From Nitrososphaerota archaeon (GTDB taxonomy: Archaea > Thermoproteota > Nitrososphaeria > Nitrososphaerales > UBA183), in assembly GCA_027886865.1 (NCBI GenBank), contig JAPCJR010000009.1, forward strand, positions 1-9,899: a DNA stretch of 9,899 nt. The letters run 5' to 3'. The position numbers were made by a program, and so were the translations under genes. Shown piece by piece: positions 1-6,567 of this stretch. Position 1 is the stretch's first letter. Each line of letters begins with the position of its first letter. Below the pieces are notes generated by a model that was not told the origin of the DNA, ran no database searches, and saw nothing but the letters and a program-made list of their open reading frames with translations.

Positions 1-900
1 TACGCCCACTTCTCGCCGATGTCCTCCTACCCCACGAGAGTCCCACACACAGACGTCGACTACAGGTCGGGGCTCATGGAAGGGATCCCGGCAATCTGCT
101 CGACCCTCGGATGGGGATTCTGGGACAACCCGACAAAATACGGTTTACCGAGCGTCTCCATCGTGACGGCCCTGAACGACGTCAAGACGGGGATGCTGCT
201 CGCGCTATTGACTGGTTACTACCTGGGGGCGGCCAGGACGGGCGCAGCGGGGGGTGTGGCCTCCAAGTACCTGGCCAGAAAGGACTCCACATCACTGGGA
301 CTCGTCGGGACGGGCAATGTGGGGCTGTACATGCTCTCGTCCCATCTGGAACTCTTCAAGGACATAGACGTGATAAGGGCGTGGAGCAGGAACAAACCCC
401 GAAGCGAGAAATTTGCCAGGGCCTGCGGGAGACAGTTTGACGTCAACATCAAGGCAGTCGATTCTCCCAGGGAGGCGGTGAAGGGCATGGACATAGTCTG
501 CGCCGCCGTGCCTTCACGGGAACCCGTCATCAAAGACGACTGGGTCGGGAAGGGGACGCACATCAACGCGTTCGGCGCCGATTCGAAGGGCAAGGAGGAG
601 CTTGAACCGAAGATACTGCAGCGAGCCGACAAGATAGTGGTCGACAGCATAGAGCAGTGCAGACTCGGGGGCGAGATCAATGTGCCGCTATCGCAGGGAC
701 TGATCACCGAAAAGAACATCTACGCGCAGATAGGAGAAGTAGTCAACGGATGGAAGATGGGCAGGGAAAGCGCCGACGAGCTGACCGTCATGGACTCCAC
801 GGGAGTGAACGCCTTGGACGTCGTCACCTACTACCGGGCCTACGAGAAGGCGGTAAAGAGGAGGGTGGGAACCAAGATGGCCCTTAGTGGGGGGAAGTGA
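1..900 (+). CDS. Ornithine cyclodeaminase / alanine dehydrogenase (mu-crystallin) family protein, 5'-truncated by window edge
   Basis: The reading frame is open from base 1, and residues before the first ATG (nt 19) fit the family, so the true start lies upstream. About 299 residues are visible against roughly 320-350 for the family. Family members are cytosolic NAD(P)-dependent enzymes acting on amino or imino acids, such as ornithine cyclodeamination, alanine dehydrogenation or ketimine reduction. Visible signs are the RTGAAGGVASKYLARKDS-like helix, the Rossmann loop VGTGNVG, THINAFGADSKGKEEL (its Asp matches the catalytic Asp of ornithine cyclodeaminase), GGEINVPLSQG and the C-terminal DSTG motif. 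The conserved Arg (PTRV, nt 37-39) is kept. The active-site Lys expected just before the NP...GLP segment is absent: the stretch reads STLGWGFWDNP, with no Lys upstream of it. Fold assignment is secure but substrate and activity are unknown. The stop at 898 is followed at once by the in-frame TenA-like coding region, suggesting one operon. Confidence 0.9.
   Translation, partial: YAHFSPMSSYPTRVPHTDVDYRSGLMEGIPAICSTLGWGFWDNPTKYGLPSVSIVTALNDVKTGMLLALLTGYYLGAARTGAAGGVASKYLARKDSTSLGLVGTGNVGLYMLSSHLELFKDIDVIRAWSRNKPRSEKFARACGRQFDVNIKAVDSPREAVKGMDIVCAAVPSREPVIKDDWVGKGTHINAFGADSKGKEELEPKILQRADKIVVDSIEQCRLGGEINVPLSQGLITEKNIYAQIGEVVNGWKMGRESADELTVMDSTGVNALDVVTYYRAYEKAVKRRVGTKMALSGGK
889..894 (+). promoter_or_regulatory. 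Possible ribosome-binding G-run for the TenA-like gene
   Basis: A run of six G (889-894) followed by AAG lies in the last codons of the cyclodeaminase-like gene. Its last G is 9 nt before the ATT codon at 904. The same kind of G-run precedes the glutamine synthetase-family gene (1647) and E1 beta (5542). It therefore supports initiation near 897-904 rather than at the internal ATG at 1048. A GTG at 897 overlapping the stop is also near but lies in another frame. Confidence 0.4.
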
Positions 901-903
901 GGC

Positions 904-1662
904 ATTCACCATCCCACGGAGAAGGATGTCGCCGGTGCCTGGAGATTCGTCGATGCGCTCGAGAAAGAGCACAGGCCCAGCGTCGCCAAGGTCACGGGCG
1001 GAGCGTTCGTCAGCGGCATCGCCAGCGGAACGTATCCGCTCGAGGGCATGCACTTCTGGGCTCAGAACCACTATCACCTCATCAACAACGACATCAAGAA
1101 CCTGGCGCAGTACGTGACCAAGGCCCGCGACGAGGATGAGGTCCGGTTCTTCCTGTTCATGACGGTGGCCGAGACCAAGATGCTCGACTCGCTCTATCTT
1201 CTCTGGAGCGCGCTCGGCCGCAAGAAGGAAGAACTCCCCGCGACTGAGCCGTACACGGCGGCGCTCGCGAGGACTAACTACTTCTCGGTCCTGGCCTTGT
1301 ACGCGACACCAGGCGAGATCGCCCTAGCGATACTCCTTAACTTCCCGATATGGGCGAACGGGGCGAGAAGGTTGAGCGCGGGGTTGAAGAAGAACTACGC
1401 GATGGGGAATCTGGTGCCGGGAACGAGAAGGAAGGACACCGACCTGCTCGATAGGTTCTCCCACTCCACGCACGGCTTCCGGGAGATGGCGGTCCGAATA
1501 ATAGCGAAAGACCTTAACTCTGAGAGCGAGAGGAACATGAGAAGGGTCGGTAGGCTCGCTGTGGAGACAGAGGCTATTGTGTGGGAGCAGTACTCGGCGT
1601 ATGCATCTAGGATGGGCTTGAAGATGCGACCGGAGAAGAAGTCACCGGGGGGACGAAAATGA
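904..1662 (+). CDS. TenA/PqqC-like (haem-oxygenase-fold) protein of unknown function; non-canonical start
   Basis: This is an all-helical cytosolic protein of about 252 residues if started at the ATT at 904; TenA and PqqC proteins run about 220-250. Numbering from that codon, FVSGIASGTYPL (35-46) and QNHYH (54-58) match the TenA signature around FVQGIGDGTLP and QDSYY. ETKML follows in the third-helix region, LLNFPIW (144-150) sits where TenA has LLPCYW, and ETEAIVW (221-227) carries the conserved C-terminal Glu (223). The thiaminase Cys is missing (Asn146/Phe147 at that place) and the pyrimidine-binding Asp is Asn55, so ordinary thiaminase II activity is unlikely. PqqC-like or other small-molecule oxidation chemistry is possible. 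The start is uncertain: no ATG, GTG or TTG occurs in frame between the previous stop (900) and ATG 1048, and starting at 1048 would delete the conserved N-terminal motif. The 3' end overlaps the next start as ATGA, indicating translational coupling. Confidence 0.72.
   Translation: MHHPTEKDVAGAWRFVDALEKEHRPSVAKVTGGAFVSGIASGTYPLEGMHFWAQNHYHLINNDIKNLAQYVTKARDEDEVRFFLFMTVAETKMLDSLYLLWSALGRKKEELPATEPYTAALARTNYFSVLALYATPGEIALAILLNFPIWANGARRLSAGLKKNYAMGNLVPGTRRKDTDLLDRFSHSTHGFREMAVRIIAKDLNSESERNMRRVGRLAVETEAIVWEQYSAYASRMGLKMRPEKKSPGGRK
1647..1653 (+). promoter_or_regulatory. Ribosome-binding site of the glutamine synthetase-family gene
   Basis: GGGGGGA sits six bases before the ATG at 1659. It fixes that ATG as the start and, together with the ATGA overlap, points to translational coupling with the TenA-like gene. 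Confidence 0.6.
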
Positions 1663-3041
1663 GCCAAGACCGCATCAAGGAGGTCGTCAGGTCTGCGAAG
1701 GAGAGCGGGGTGACCCTGGTAAAGTTCCAGCTGGTCGAGACGTCCCTCGTGACGAGGGCGATGGCTTCTCACATAGATGCCCTGGAAGAGAACGTCAAGA
1801 ACGGAATCGGCGTCAGCAGGAGCATCACAATCATGAACGCCTTTTCCGGACTGGTCCCCGGCAGCCTATACGGCCCCGAATCGTCCGAATTCAGGCTGGT
1901 GCCGGACCTGGACACCTACGCCGTTCTACCGTTCCAGCGAGGTTCCGCTAGGTTCATAGCTGAAATGCACAATCTGGACATGACACCCTACGAAGGAGAC
2001 GCGCGCGTCTTCCTGAAGACGGTCCTAACGCAGCTCGACGCGCTCGGCTATGAAGCGGAGGTCGCGTTCGAGTCCGAGTTCTTTGTCCTTCGCAGGGAGA
2101 GTGGCTCCTACGTCCCGAACGTTCTGGCTTACGGCAACGAGGGATTCGTCGGTGATGAAGGCTATGACAACGCGAACGAATATCTCCAGGAGCTTCTGCA
2201 AAGCCTCTCGGCGATGAACGTCGGCGTCGCCAGGGTGAAGAAAGAGTCAGGGCCGGGGCAGCTCGAGGTGATCCTCCGGCACACCAAGCCCGTCAAGGCG
2301 GCCGACGACTTTGTAACTCTGCGGGACGCGGCTAAGGGGGTCGCGGTCAAGATGGGGCTGATCGCGACGTTCCTTCCGAAGCCGCTTCAGAACGAGGGCC
2401 CCAGCGGCCTGCACATACATCTGAGCCTGAAGGAGAAGAAGTCCGGAAAGAACGTCTTCTTTGACCCCAAGGACAGGAGGAAGGCAGGGTTCAGTAAGAT
2501 GGGTTACAGCTTCATCGGAGGTATCCTTGACCATATCCGCGGGATGATGCCGATAGCCTGCCCTCTGCCCAACTCATACAAGAGGCTCGTCCCTTCCGAC
2601 GTATGGGTACCCGTGAACATCACTTACGGCTACGACAACCGATCCGTGAGCGTCAGAATCCCGTCCCGCGTGAACGACCCGAGGGGCACGTCCAGCAGGA
2701 TAGAGTTCAGGGTCTCCGACCCGACGGCGAACCCATATCTGCTGCTGGGGTTGGTCGTCCTGGCCGGGCTGGACGGCGTGAAAAGGAACCTTGACCCGGG
2801 AGAGCCGTTCAATGAGAACGCGTACAAGCTCACGGCGGAGGACCGTGTGAAGCGAGGCATCGCCACGCTCCCCTCCGACCTCGGTGAAGCAATCGCCGGG
2901 ATGGAGAAGGACCCGTTCGTCCGCAAGTCTCTCGGAGCCGCGCTATGCGACCAATACCTAGCCGCGAGGAAGTCAGAGTGGGACGCGTACTGCCGCGTAA
3001 TCTCGTCGTGGGAGATCGATGCGTTCATCGCATCGTTATAA
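1659..3041 (+). CDS. Glutamine synthetase-family ligase (possibly gamma-glutamyl-amine ligase)
   Basis: The protein has 460 residues, a normal length for type I glutamine synthetase (GlnA)-like proteins that form gamma-glutamyl amides from glutamate, ATP and ammonia or an amine. Metal and substrate motifs are in order: ESE (Glu138, Glu140), E-S-GPGQLE (Glu196 and Glu203), HIHLSL (His252, His254), NSYKRLVP (305-312), NRSVSVRIP, and RIEFRVSDPTANPYL with Glu349 and Arg351. The catalytic domain is therefore intact. The N-terminal beta-grasp part is less standard: where ammonium-using enzymes have an Asp-x-x-Gly, this reads VETSLVTRA. The segment after NSYKRLVP is SDVWVPV rather than GYEAPV. Both changes fit members that use an amine other than ammonia, such as methylamine- or polyamine-type ligases, but this is inference. 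The ATG overlaps the upstream TGA, and the aminotransferase follows 15 nt downstream. A plain biosynthetic glutamine synthetase is the alternative but less likely. Confidence 0.88.
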   Translation: MSQDRIKEVVRSAKESGVTLVKFQLVETSLVTRAMASHIDALEENVKNGIGVSRSITIMNAFSGLVPGSLYGPESSEFRLVPDLDTYAVLPFQRGSARFIAEMHNLDMTPYEGDARVFLKTVLTQLDALGYEAEVAFESEFFVLRRESGSYVPNVLAYGNEGFVGDEGYDNANEYLQELLQSLSAMNVGVARVKKESGPGQLEVILRHTKPVKAADDFVTLRDAAKGVAVKMGLIATFLPKPLQNEGPSGLHIHLSLKEKKSGKNVFFDPKDRRKAGFSKMGYSFIGGILDHIRGMMPIACPLPNSYKRLVPSDVWVPVNITYGYDNRSVSVRIPSRVNDPRGTSSRIEFRVSDPTANPYLLLGLVVLAGLDGVKRNLDPGEPFNENAYKLTAEDRVKRGIATLPSDLGEAIAGMEKDPFVRKSLGAALCDQYLAARKSEWDAYCRVISSWEIDAFIASL

Positions 3042-3042
3042 G
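3036..3042 (+). promoter_or_regulatory. Possible internal archaeal TATA box for the aminotransferase gene
   Basis: TTATAAG overlaps the stop codon of the glutamine synthetase-family gene. Its centre (about 3039) lies 27 nt before the ATG at 3066, the spacing expected for a leaderless transcript and like the spacing at 4523/4553. The upstream BRE is not obvious, and a 7-nt match may be chance. Confidence 0.3.
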
Positions 3043-3056
3043 CGCCGGACCGGAGA

Positions 3057-4469
3057 ATGGTCAAGATGAGCGGTTCGCGTAGGAAGCGGGCGGCTGACCA
3101 AGGTTCCTCCTCACCCAAGGTACAGGGAAAACCAGGTCCAAAGACGACTTCCTACCTGAAGCGCGACAGAAAGGTCTTCGGCAGCACGTTCCGGTTCAGG
3201 ACCTCTCCGATGGTGATCAAGGAACAGCGTGGGAGCAGCCTCTGGGACACGGACGGGAACGAATACCTCGACCTATCCGCTGGGGGAGCCGTCGCCAACA
3301 CAGGCTATTGCCATCCCGCGATCGTCGAGGCGGCGACCAGCGAATTGCGAAGGACCACGCACGCGCTCACTCCGCTCTTCCCCAACCCGCCGGCAATCGA
3401 GTTGGCGGAGAAGCTCAAGGGGATAACTCCGGGCAGGTTCGAGAAGAGAGTGTGGCTGGGCAATTCGGGTTCAGACGCGGCAGAGACGGTCTACGACTTC
3501 CTTCCAGCCGCCACCAAGCGGAGGAAAGTCATCACGTTCTTCGGCAGTCATCACGGGCTCACCGTCGGGGCTAACCTGCTCTCAGGTCATGCGGTGTCGG
3601 CGAGGTTCCTGCAGTCACCGATCGTCACCAAGACGCCCTTCCCCTATTGCTACCGCTGCCCCTTCAAGAAGGGAGAGGGATGCTGCAATTTTCCGATCGA
3701 ATTCCTGGAAAAGCAGGTCTTCGCGAACGTCTGTCCTCCCGCTGATACCGCCTGCATAATGGTCGAACCGATAGAGGGGCTGGCCGGCGAGCTCGTCCCG
3801 CCCGATGATTTCCTGCCGCAGCTAAGCGAGGTCTGCGACAAGCACGGGATAGCTCTGGTAGCCGACGAAGTGAAGACGTCGATGGGACGAACTGGGAAGA
3901 TGCTGGCCATAGATCATTGGAAAGTGACCCCGGACGTAGTCATACTTGGGAAGCCCCTCGCTTCGGGATTGCCCCTGAGTGCCGTGGTAGGGCGCCGAGA
4001 CATCATGGACTCGGATTCGTTCAACCACCTCTCGACCACCTCGGGGCATCCCGCATGCTGCAGCGCGGCGCTCGCCACGATCGAGGTCGTCCGGGAGGAG
4101 AGGCTTGCGGAGAGATCCGCCAGGCTGGGTCGCCGGATGAAAGAGGGCTTCGAGCGGATGATGGGCAGGCACCGGCTCATCGGCGACGTGAGGGGAAAGG
4201 GACTCTTCATCGGGGTCGAACTGGTCACGGACCGAAAGACAAAGGCGCCGGCGAAGGACGAGGCGACGAAGATGGTCTACCGGGCCTGGCAGAGAGGGCT
4301 GATCCTCGCCAACGTCGGCACTCTCGGAAACGTCATAGAGGTCACTCCTCCACTGGTGATCACGAAGGAACAGGTCGATTCGGCGCTCGAGACCTTTGAG
4401 GAGACCCTTACAGACGTCGAAGAAGGACGCGTCCCGGACGCCGTCCTAGATGAGCGCAGCTGGCTCTGA
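3057..4469 (+). CDS. Class III PLP-dependent aminotransferase (GABA/ornithine aminotransferase-like)
   Basis: The 470-residue protein belongs to the fold-type I class III aminotransferases, which move the amino group of omega-amino acids, amines or ornithine to a 2-oxoacid. Visible motifs are GNSGSDA (about 135, PLP phosphate loop), FFGSHHG (about 161), the PYCYRCPF plus CC cysteine-rich segment (about 196-215) common in archaeal members, VADEVKTSMGRTG (about 267; Asp binds the pyridine nitrogen) and LGKPLASG with the Schiff-base Lys299. The usual Gln after DEV is Lys here. The first 30 or so residues are basic and low-complexity. GGAG (3052-3055) is too close to ATG 3057 but well placed for ATG 3066, which also suits a possible TATA box at 3036, so the true start may be 3066 (467 residues). 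Neighbours suggest a role in amine or non-standard amino-acid metabolism. Some archaeal relatives are amino-acid racemases, so that activity cannot be excluded. Confidence 0.92.
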   Translation: MVKMSGSRRKRAADQGSSSPKVQGKPGPKTTSYLKRDRKVFGSTFRFRTSPMVIKEQRGSSLWDTDGNEYLDLSAGGAVANTGYCHPAIVEAATSELRRTTHALTPLFPNPPAIELAEKLKGITPGRFEKRVWLGNSGSDAAETVYDFLPAATKRRKVITFFGSHHGLTVGANLLSGHAVSARFLQSPIVTKTPFPYCYRCPFKKGEGCCNFPIEFLEKQVFANVCPPADTACIMVEPIEGLAGELVPPDDFLPQLSEVCDKHGIALVADEVKTSMGRTGKMLAIDHWKVTPDVVILGKPLASGLPLSAVVGRRDIMDSDSFNHLSTTSGHPACCSAALATIEVVREERLAERSARLGRRMKEGFERMMGRHRLIGDVRGKGLFIGVELVTDRKTKAPAKDEATKMVYRAWQRGLILANVGTLGNVIEVTPPLVITKEQVDSALETFEETLTDVEEGRVPDAVLDERSWL

Positions 4470-4518
4470 CCTGGGGCGTTTGCGTTCCCGCGGCAAAATC
4501 GCTCGTGACCGAAGATAC

Positions 4519-4527
4519 ACTTTTAGA
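4519..4527 (+). promoter_or_regulatory. Archaeal promoter (TATA box) of the 2-oxoacid dehydrogenase operon
   Basis: ACTTTTAGA lies in the 83-nt gap after the aminotransferase gene, centred about 30 nt before the TTG at 4553 and preceded by the purine-rich GAAGATA (possible BRE). A start site about 26 nt downstream falls at the initiation codon, so the transcript is probably leaderless. No Shine-Dalgarno-like run precedes the TTG. The rest of the gap shows no convincing terminator. Confidence 0.6.
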
Positions 4528-4552
4528 GGCGGAAGCCCGCTCCTCGTAACTG

Positions 4553-5542
4553 TTGGAAAGCCTAGTCTCGCCCCCAGCGCCCCTGACCTCCGACGCCATT
4601 CTCGGAATGTACGATCAGATGCTGACGATTAGAAGGTTCGAGATAGTCGCGAAACGTGAGCTCAACGCCGGGAAGTTCCCCGGATTCATTCACATGTACG
4701 TGGGAGAAGAATCCATCGCTGTAGCCGCGTGCGCTAACCTGAAGGACGGAGACGCGGTCGTCGGGACGCACCGCAGCCACGGTCACTGCATAGCAAAAGG
4801 ATGTGACCTGAGGGCCATGTTTGCGGAGCTAAGGGGAGCGGAGACGGGGCTGAGCAGGGGCAAGGGCGGTTCGATGCACATGATGGACGTCGGCAAAGGC
4901 ATGTACGGCGCCAACGGCGTCGTCGGGGGCGGCTTCCCCATGGCGACGGGGCTGGGCCTGGGGTTCAAGTACAAGAATACGGACAATGTCAGCATCTGCT
5001 TCTTCGGAGACGGGGCCTCAAACCAGGGGACGTTCCACGAATCGCTGAACCTGGCGGCCATCTGGAAGCTCCCGGTAGTGTACATCTGCGAGAACAACGG
5101 GTATGCGGAGGATACACCCGTCTTCTACAGCACCTCGGCGAAGAACATCTCTGACCGCGCTGCCGGGTACTCGATCGTCGGAGAATCCATCGACGGAAGC
5201 GACATCTTCCAGGTGTATTCCGCCACCAAAAAGGCCATCGAGAGGGCTAGGAAGGGAGAGGGACCCACGCTCATCGATGCAAAATGCTGGAGAATCTACG
5301 GACACTATCAGGACGACCCCGCGAAATACAAGACGCAGGAGTACATGAGGCTGCAGGAGGAGCGCGACCCGGTCAAGAGGCTGACCGAATTCATCGTATC
5401 GAACGGGCTCGCCACCAGTGAGAAGCTCTCGGAGCTCGGGACGACGGTCGACCACAGGATTGACGAGGCACTGGCGCAGGCCCTCGCGGACCCGATGCCA
5501 AGGCCCGAGGAAGCCCTTGAGGATACTTACGCCACTTACTAG
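4553..5542 (+). CDS. TPP-dependent 2-oxoacid/acetoin dehydrogenase E1 component, alpha subunit
   Basis: With the beta subunit this forms the E1 heterotetramer that decarboxylates a 2-oxoacid, or cleaves acetoin, and passes the acyl group to lipoyl-E2. The protein has 329 residues, normal for the family. The TPP motif runs from GDG (152-154) to NN (181-182), with ASNQGTFHESLNLAAIWKLP between. THRSHGHCIAKG (near 65-76), RGKGGSMHM and the loop SAKNISDRAAGY are also typical. NNGYAEDTP, rather than NNQYGIST-type, resembles acetoin dehydrogenase AcoA, while pyruvate or branched-chain 2-oxoacid use stays possible. The TTG start is chosen because it lies at the expected transcription start of the TATA box at 4519 and gives a short N-terminus before LGMYDQMLTIRRFE, a typical beginning. 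The stop (TAG at 5540) is followed directly, in the same frame, by E1 beta coding sequence. Confidence 0.94.
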   Translation: MESLVSPPAPLTSDAILGMYDQMLTIRRFEIVAKRELNAGKFPGFIHMYVGEESIAVAACANLKDGDAVVGTHRSHGHCIAKGCDLRAMFAELRGAETGLSRGKGGSMHMMDVGKGMYGANGVVGGGFPMATGLGLGFKYKNTDNVSICFFGDGASNQGTFHESLNLAAIWKLPVVYICENNGYAEDTPVFYSTSAKNISDRAAGYSIVGESIDGSDIFQVYSATKKAIERARKGEGPTLIDAKCWRIYGHYQDDPAKYKTQEYMRLQEERDPVKRLTEFIVSNGLATSEKLSELGTTVDHRIDEALAQALADPMPRPEEALEDTYATY

Positions 5543-5546
5543 GGGG
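5542..5546 (+). promoter_or_regulatory. Possible ribosome-binding G-run for E1 beta
   Basis: GGGGG begins at the last base of the E1 alpha stop codon and ends 8 nt before the ACG codon at 5555. Position and composition resemble the G-runs before the TenA-like and glutamine synthetase-family genes. It supports initiation upstream of the internal ATG 5609. Confidence 0.4.
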
Positions 5547-5554
5547 CATATAGC

Positions 5555-6565
5555 ACGAGCAGAGTAATCACCTTCCGGGACGCGATAAACGAGACGCTGA
5601 AGCAGGAGATGAGGCGAGACCCTGCGGTCTTCCACATCGGCGAGAGCCTCGCGGGGGGCGCAGGGATACCCGAGTTCGAGAACGCCGACGGTATGGGGGG
5701 TTCGCTGGGCGCGACCCGGGGGCTGGTAGCGGAATTCGGGCGCAGAAGGATCATGGACACCCCCATCAGCGAGTCCGGGTTCATCGGCGCAGCGCTCGGG
5801 GCCTCGATGCTAGGGCTCAGACCCATCGTCGAGCTCCAGTACGCGAGTTTCTTCGGTGTCGCCGGCGACCAGATCTTCAACCAGATAGCAAAGACGCGGT
5901 TCCTGTCAGGGGGGAAGGCCGAGGTCCATCTGGTCATAAGGGCGCCCAATGGCGGCGGTTATGGAGCCGCGGCCCACCACTCTGACATGATCTACTCGAT
6001 GATCACGCATATGCCCGGATGGAAGACCGTAGCCCCGTCGACGCCCTACGACTTGAAGGGACTCCTGGCGACATCCGTCCGCGGTACGGACCCCGTCTTC
6101 TTCTTCGAACACGTGATGCTCTTCGACACGAAGGGTCCCGTCCCGGAGGAGCCCTACGTCATACCTCTGGGGAAGGCCGATGTAAAGAGGCAGGGGACGG
6201 ACGTCACGATCGTGGCGGTCCAGAGGATGAACTTGGTGGCGCTGAAAGCCGCCGAATCGCTGGCCAAAGACGGAATCAACGCGGAGGTCGTGGACCCGCG
6301 GTCCCTTTCCCCGCTGGACGAGGACACGATAGTAGGCTCGGTCGAGAAGACGAGGAAGCTCGTCGTGGTCGACGAGGACCAACCAAGGTGCAGCTTCGCC
6401 ACGGATATCGCAGCCCTTGTGGCGGACAGGTGCTTCGACTACCTCGAAGCGCCCATAAAGCGCGTCACCCCTCCGCACGCGTCCGTGCCTTTCAGCCCCC
6501 CGGAAGAGGCGTTCTACATACCGAGCCCGGAGAGGATAATCGCGACGGTCAAGTCGATGATGTGA
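5555..6565 (+). CDS. TPP-dependent 2-oxoacid/acetoin dehydrogenase E1 component, beta subunit; non-canonical start
   Basis: This is the partner of the upstream alpha subunit. From the ACG at 5555 it has 336 residues, matching the usual 325-340; from the first ATG (5609) it would have only 318 and lose VITFRDAINETLKQE, the conserved N-terminal strand and helix of E1 beta. No ATG, GTG or TTG lies in frame between the alpha stop (5542) and 5609. Numbering from 5555, motifs include GESLAGGAG (29-37), GGSLGATRGL, DTPISESGFIGAALGA with the catalytic Glu73, the HHSD segment after GGGYGAA, PSTPYDLKGLL, FFEHVMLF and VDPRSLSPLDEDTI. The GGAG insertion resembles acetoin dehydrogenase AcoB. It is cytosolic and transcribed with E1 alpha. 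Function is secure; the start is the uncertain point, with 5555 a best estimate. Confidence 0.88.
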   Translation, partial: TSRVITFRDAINETLKQEMRRDPAVFHIGESLAGGAGIPEFENADGMGGSLGATRGLVAEFGRRRIMDTPISESGFIGAALGASMLGLRPIVELQYASFFGVAGDQIFNQIAKTRFLSGGKAEVHLVIRAPNGGGYGAAAHHSDMIYSMITHMPGWKTVAPSTPYDLKGLLATSVRGTDPVFFFEHVMLFDTKGPVPEEPYVIPLGKADVKRQGTDVTIVAVQRMNLVALKAAESLAKDGINAEVVDPRSLSPLDEDTIVGSVEKTRKLVVVDEDQPRCSFATDIAALVADRCFDYLEAPIKRVTPPHASVPFSPPEEAFYIPSPERIIATVKSMM

Positions 6566-6567
6566 AC

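Noticed and set aside
219..719. Long open frames antisense to the cyclodeaminase-like gene and to other genes (for example 5018-5635 and 5906-6634 minus)
   Set aside because: They lie opposite well-conserved genes in G+C-rich DNA, have no recognisable motifs and translate to Arg/Ser-rich low-quality sequence.
897..1139. Overlapping GTG-start frames at 887 and 897 as separate genes
   Set aside because: Their products are Arg/Ser-rich and unlike any family, while the other frame carries the TenA signature. They matter only as possible frameshifted starts.
3640..3700. Cys-rich PYCYRCPF...CC segment as a novel metal-binding insertion in the aminotransferase
   Set aside because: A similar cysteine-containing segment is common in archaeal class III aminotransferases, so it is not unusual here.
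4470..4518. TTTGC/GCAAA hairpin (4479-4497) as a terminator after the aminotransferase
   Set aside because: The stem is only five pairs with a nine-base loop and there is no following T-run.
5540..5542. Pyrrolysine decoding of the E1 alpha TAG
   Set aside because: TAG also ends E2 (7830) and the SDR gene as an ordinary stop at the expected protein length, and nothing pyrrolysine-related is visible. Readthrough remains only a formal alternative.
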